Shown one piece after another: positions 23,631 through 26,460 of a stretch of 26,460 bases of DNA; positions within the stretch are counted from its first letter, which is position 1; every line of letters starts with the position of its first letter. Location: the NCBI GenBank assembly GCA_934726455.1, contig CAKVDS010000033.1, forward strand, positions 1 through 26,460, written 5' to 3'. The notes beneath the pieces were generated by a model that was not told the origin of the DNA, ran no database searches, and worked only from the letters and a program-made list of their open reading frames with translations. The translations under genes and the position numbers were made by a program. The DNA is from an uncultured Bacteroidales bacterium. GTDB taxonomy: Bacteria; Bacteroidota; Bacteroidia; Bacteroidales; UBA932.

Positions 23631-24035
23631 GGGGCATATCCTTTTTTTTACGGGGCATATCCCCGGACCCCTGCGCCCTCAAGGGCCTTTCCAATTTTGC
23701 ATTCGCAAAATCCCGGCCCCGGGCGGTCCGCTGATGCGGACTGGGGCATATCCTTTTTTTTTACGGGGCATATCCCCGAAACCCCTGCGGCGCTCAAGTC
23801 GCTTTCCGACTTTGCCGGGCAAAGTCCCGCGACCGCGCCGGTGCTCTGATGAGCACTGGGGCATATCCCCGAGACCCCTGCGCTTGCTGCGCAAGCGCGG
23901 CTTTCTCAACCCCAGTCACTTCGTGACAGCCCCTTTCAGGGGCATGCCGGCTCGGCAAACCTCGCCGGGCGTCTTCGCTGCTCATTCGCTTCGCAAATTC
24001 GCAGACGCTCCGCCGCTGTCCGGAGAAACGCGCCT
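23631..24035. repeat. GGGGCATATCC-framed hairpin repeat region (family 3)
   Basis: Five copies of GGGGCATATCC(CC) start at 23631, 23652, 23743, 23765 and 23858. Two full modules (about 23652-23742 and 23765-23857) share a framework (ACCCCTGCG, CTCAAG, CTTTCC, TTTGC, GCAAA, CTGATG) and carry hairpins at matching places whose stems differ but still pair. Poly-T tracts of 8-10 separate modules. A third, diverged part (23858 to about 24035) holds more hairpins, such as GCGCTTGC/GCAAGCGC, GTCAC-TTCG-GTGAC-type and TGTCCGG/CCGGACA. No credible coding sequence is present. Confidence 0.85.
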
Positions 24036-24444
24036 TTGGCCGGACAAAAGGCCGATGCTCCCGACATGCTCATCCAGGTTGTGCGAGCGGTGGCGGCCAA
24101 GTATTTGATGCTGAGGTATAAAGCGATATAGCCTATGCCCATATCCGGGGAGGCAAAGTGTTTAATATTCTGATTTATAGTTGGTTGTCCGCCACCGGTT
24201 TTGTCTGCCGCCTTGACACTACTATGCCTTCCTGCCATCGACACACTCCTCGCGCACCATTGCCGCAGGATCGACAAGGTGCAACGTGACAGGGCTAGCA
24301 GAGTGTTATTAGCAGCGGCTTGTTTGTCCCCGGCCTCGCGCCTCTTTCTGGCGGATTAATCTGAAAGCATTGATCTGCGCTCATCCCCTGATAACCTGCC
24401 CGGACAGCATCGCCCCGGCCGCCTTCACCCCGGCCGCCTTCGCC
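24036..24444. other. Non-coding stretch, no identifiable gene
   Basis: About 400 bp between the two repeat regions. Open frames here are short, rich in unusual composition and have no recognisable domain. The part around 24090-24220 is less GC-rich than its surroundings and could be a gene remnant, but I cannot name one. Two short CCCCGGCCGCCTTC copies lie at about 24413-24441. Confidence 0.5.
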
Positions 24445-24565
24445 CCGTGCGCACGAAGTCGATTCCGTGCGTGAAAAGCCGTCTGGTGCGCACGGGACAA
24501 GGAAAAACTCGACGCCGTACGCACGAGAGGCCCTGGTGCGCACCGAATCGCCCCCGTGCGCACGG
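24445..24565 (-). repeat. GTGCGCAC-box element, inverted intergenic copy
   Basis: Four GTGCGCAC boxes start at 24447, 24486, 24536 and 24556. Read on the minus strand the spacings are 20, 50 and 39 bp, against 20, 51 and 40 in the two gene-borne copies. The third box on that strand opens the same hairpin: CCGTGCG, CACCAGACGGCTTTTCA, CGCACGG. Sequence between boxes has diverged strongly. Confidence 0.82.
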
Positions 24566-24763
24566 CGATGTTCCACGGCACCACATTGTTCCACGGGCAT
24601 ACGATTAGGCGGACGATTAGGCAGGCGGGCAGACAAGCAGACAGGCAGACGGACGAGTGGAGCGTCTGCCCGTGCCTCCAGCCTAAGCCACAATCGCCCA
24701 GACAACCATCTTTCAGCTCCACCACAAAGCCTCCACAGCGCCATCAGCCCAAACCGCAGCCAG

Positions 24764-24857
24764 CCTAAGCCACAATCAGCCACGCCTCAGGCATCAAAAA
24801 CCGCAGTCAGCCTAAGCCACAATCAGCCACGCCTCAGGCATCAAAAACCGCAGTCAG
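24764..24857. repeat. Two exact 47-bp tandem repeats
   Basis: The unit starts CCTAAGCCACAATCAGCC and ends AACCGCAGTCAG; copies occupy 24764-24810 and 24811-24857. A partial related piece (agcctaagccacaatcgcc) lies near 24680. The surrounding 24570-24927 is low-complexity CAGCC/CAGAC-rich DNA with no gene that I can support. Confidence 0.88.
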
Positions 24858-24927
24858 CCCAAGTCTCCGCCACCTAAAATCGGCCCGAGCCCACGCCGCC
24901 GTCAGTCAGACCTCCGCCACGTCGCCG

Positions 24928-26460
24928 TCAGCCCAAGATAGCGAGGATGTCCTCCACTATCTGCTCATCAAGCAGGCGGTTGTCAGCGAGGAGCTGCCCC
25001 ACATCGAAGCGGTCATAGAGGCCTTTCTTTATTCCGCCGACCAGGACCTTCATATCGGAAACACCATAATACGCAGCGATCCGCTCCCCGAATCCGCCGT
25101 CCTTGCTGCCATCCTCGAGTGTGACGACCAGACGGTGATCCGCCTTGAGCCCGTCGAGGGCGACAGCGTCAACAGCATTGAGATAACGCGGATTGATGAG
25201 GGTGGCATCGATGCCCTTGTCCGCGAGCCGCTTCACGACAGTCTCGCCCTTCTGGAAGAATGACCCCGCGGCTATGACAGCCACCTGCGAGCCCTTATGC
25301 ACCGTCTTATACTCAGGCTCATATCCATATTCAGCATCGACCGGCCCGGACGCATGAACCACAGCTCCCGTAGGGACTCTGAGCGCCACCGGCATCTTGT
25401 CCTGTGCGATGGCCCAGCGGAGCATCGCGAAGTACTCCTCACAGTTTGTCGGAGCAAGATATATCAGGCCCGGAATGCTGCAAAGCATCGGGATGTCAAA
25501 GAGACAGATATGAGTGATGTCGTTCATCGAGTTCACTCCGCCTCCTACCACATTGATCACTGCCGGATTGGAATTGATGCATATATCCTGTGCGATCTGG
25601 TCGTAGGTCCGCTGGACAAAGGTGCTGTAGACAGTCCACACCGGATGAAGACCACCCTTGGCCATTCCGGAGATCATGGCTGCGGCCTGCTCCTCCGCTA
25701 TGCCCATGTCAATGTGCTGCTTCCCGGCCTCCAGGCGCTTTTCCGGGGTGAAACCGGCAGCGGCCGGAGTCCCTGCGGTGACAGCTATCAGCGTCGGGTC
25801 AGTCTTCATTTCCCGAAGCATCCAGTCACTCAAAAGCTCCTCATAAGTTTCAACCGCTGGCATCGGCGGCCTGCTGCCGTCTATCGGGTTGAACGGGGCA
25901 CCGTAATGCCATGCCTCCTTGTCCGCCACAGCCGGAGCGAAACCGTGTCCCTTCTCCGTATGTATGTGGACTACAACAGGATGGTCCGTGTCCTTGACGC
26001 TCTGGAAAATTTCAACCAATTTCCCGACATCGTTGCCCTCCTCAAGATATTTGTAATCAAAGCCCCATGCCTTGAACCAGTTGTCCCGGCACTCGCCTCT
26101 GCTTTCTCGCAGGGCGCGCAGATTCTTGTATATGCCACCATGATTCTCTGCTATCGACATCTCGTTGTCGTTCACGACTATGATGATGCCTGTGCCGAGT
26201 TCGGATGCCTCGTCAAGCCCCTCGAATGCCTCGCCTCCCGAGAGAGACCCGTCCCCGATGACGGCGATGATGTTTTCATGCGTCCCCTTGATGTCCCGTG
26301 CCTTCTGGAGGCCGGTGGCAAGGCTGACTGAAGTGGAGGTATGGCCTATCTCGAAAAGATCATACTCGGGGCTTTCCGCTGGGGAGGTATAGCCTGACAC
26401 GGCGTTCATCTGATCCACATCCCCCAAAAACCCTGAGGCGCGTCCGGTAAGCACTTTGTG
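24928..26460 (-). CDS. dxs: 1-deoxy-D-xylulose-5-phosphate synthase, N-terminus beyond window
   Basis: This thiamine-diphosphate enzyme joins pyruvate and glyceraldehyde 3-phosphate in the first step of the MEP isoprenoid pathway. The visible part is about 511 residues; the frame is still open at the window edge (HKVLTGR), so the N-terminus is missing. Visible family features are GHTSTSVSLATGL, the ThDP site GDGSLSGGEAFEGLDEA followed by NDNEMSI, HIHTEKGHGFAPA, and DMGIAEEQAAAMISGMA with the catalytic Glu in the pyrimidine-binding domain. It looks like the shorter DXS type. The 3' end faces the non-coding repeat region, and no terminator hairpin is clear. A DXS-like transketolase paralogue is less likely but cannot be excluded without the N-terminus. 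Confidence 0.92.
   Translation of the reverse strand, partial: HKVLTGRASGFLGDVDQMNAVSGYTSPAESPEYDLFEIGHTSTSVSLATGLQKARDIKGTHENIIAVIGDGSLSGGEAFEGLDEASELGTGIIIVVNDNEMSIAENHGGIYKNLRALRESRGECRDNWFKAWGFDYKYLEEGNDVGKLVEIFQSVKDTDHPVVVHIHTEKGHGFAPAVADKEAWHYGAPFNPIDGSRPPMPAVETYEELLSDWMLREMKTDPTLIAVTAGTPAAAGFTPEKRLEAGKQHIDMGIAEEQAAAMISGMAKGGLHPVWTVYSTFVQRTYDQIAQDICINSNPAVINVVGGGVNSMNDITHICLFDIPMLCSIPGLIYLAPTNCEEYFAMLRWAIAQDKMPVALRVPTGAVVHASGPVDAEYGYEPEYKTVHKGSQVAVIAAGSFFQKGETVVKRLADKGIDATLINPRYLNAVDAVALDGLKADHRLVVTLEDGSKDGGFGERIAAYYGVSDMKVLVGGIKKGLYDRFDVGQLLADNRLLDEQIVEDILAILG

Noticed and set aside
23641..23760. Intrinsic terminators at the poly-T tracts
   Set aside because: The T-runs are not directly preceded by a strong stem, so I treat them as part of the repeat module; one may still end the tRNA transcript.
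23936..24277. Minus-strand hypothetical protein
   Set aside because: It runs through the hairpin repeat region and has no recognisable domain or promoter.
24295..24783. Minus-strand hypothetical protein near dxs
   Set aside because: It is built largely from the GTGCGCAC element and low-complexity repeats; no start context or domain supports it.

Overview
The window reads as a chromosomal segment of a fairly GC-rich member of the Bacteroidota, most likely order Bacteroidales. The evidence is a bacteroidotal HU-CCDC81-type protein, DUF4922, NamZ/DUF1343, DUF6515, AsmA-like and short DXS proteins, and several TAnnTTTG-type -7 promoter boxes. I cannot name the genus.

Layout: (1) 1-290 is an array of 84-bp repeats, each carrying a hairpin. 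(2) 477-8663 is one tightly packed plus-strand operon of six genes: a membrane-anchored HU-like protein, a Nudix hydrolase, a DUF4922+SpoIID fusion, an AmpG-like MFS transporter, a NamZ-type exo-N-acetylmuramidase and a secreted DUF6515 protein. Glutamate racemase (murI) follows on the minus strand. SpoIID, AmpG-like, NamZ and MurI together point to peptidoglycan turnover and recycling. (3) 9679-16293 is a minus-strand accessory block: a Schlafen AlbA_2/ATPase-type regulator, a frameshifted Fic gene, a RhuM-family gene and two more Fic genes. (4) 16437-22565 is a housekeeping plus-strand run: prfB, class I fumarase and a large AsmA-like protein. A ZIP metal transporter converges on it. (5) A tRNA-Leu(UAG) is followed by about 1.3 kb of non-coding, hairpin-rich repeat DNA, and then the 3' part of dxs on the minus strand, cut by the window edge.

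The most striking content is not a gene. Three unrelated families of palindromic repeats occur. Family 1 is a GTGCGCAC-box element of about 195 bp inserted in the same reading frame into two adjacent genes, where it splits a Nudix domain; a related inverted copy lies in the dxs-side intergenic region. Family 2 is an 84-bp-period hairpin (16-nt loop) found at 1-290 and again upstream of murI with the same period but mostly different intervening sequence. Family 3 is a GGGGCATATCCCC-framed module after tRNA-Leu, whose stems differ between copies by paired, compensating changes.

The Fic/RhuM/AlbA_2 block adds possible switching and self-control features. These are an 11-bp repeat tract (five units, not a multiple of three) inside one Fic gene, a one-base frameshift in another, and perfect inverted repeats on two promoters. 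All assignments come from reading the sequence and family knowledge; no database search was run.
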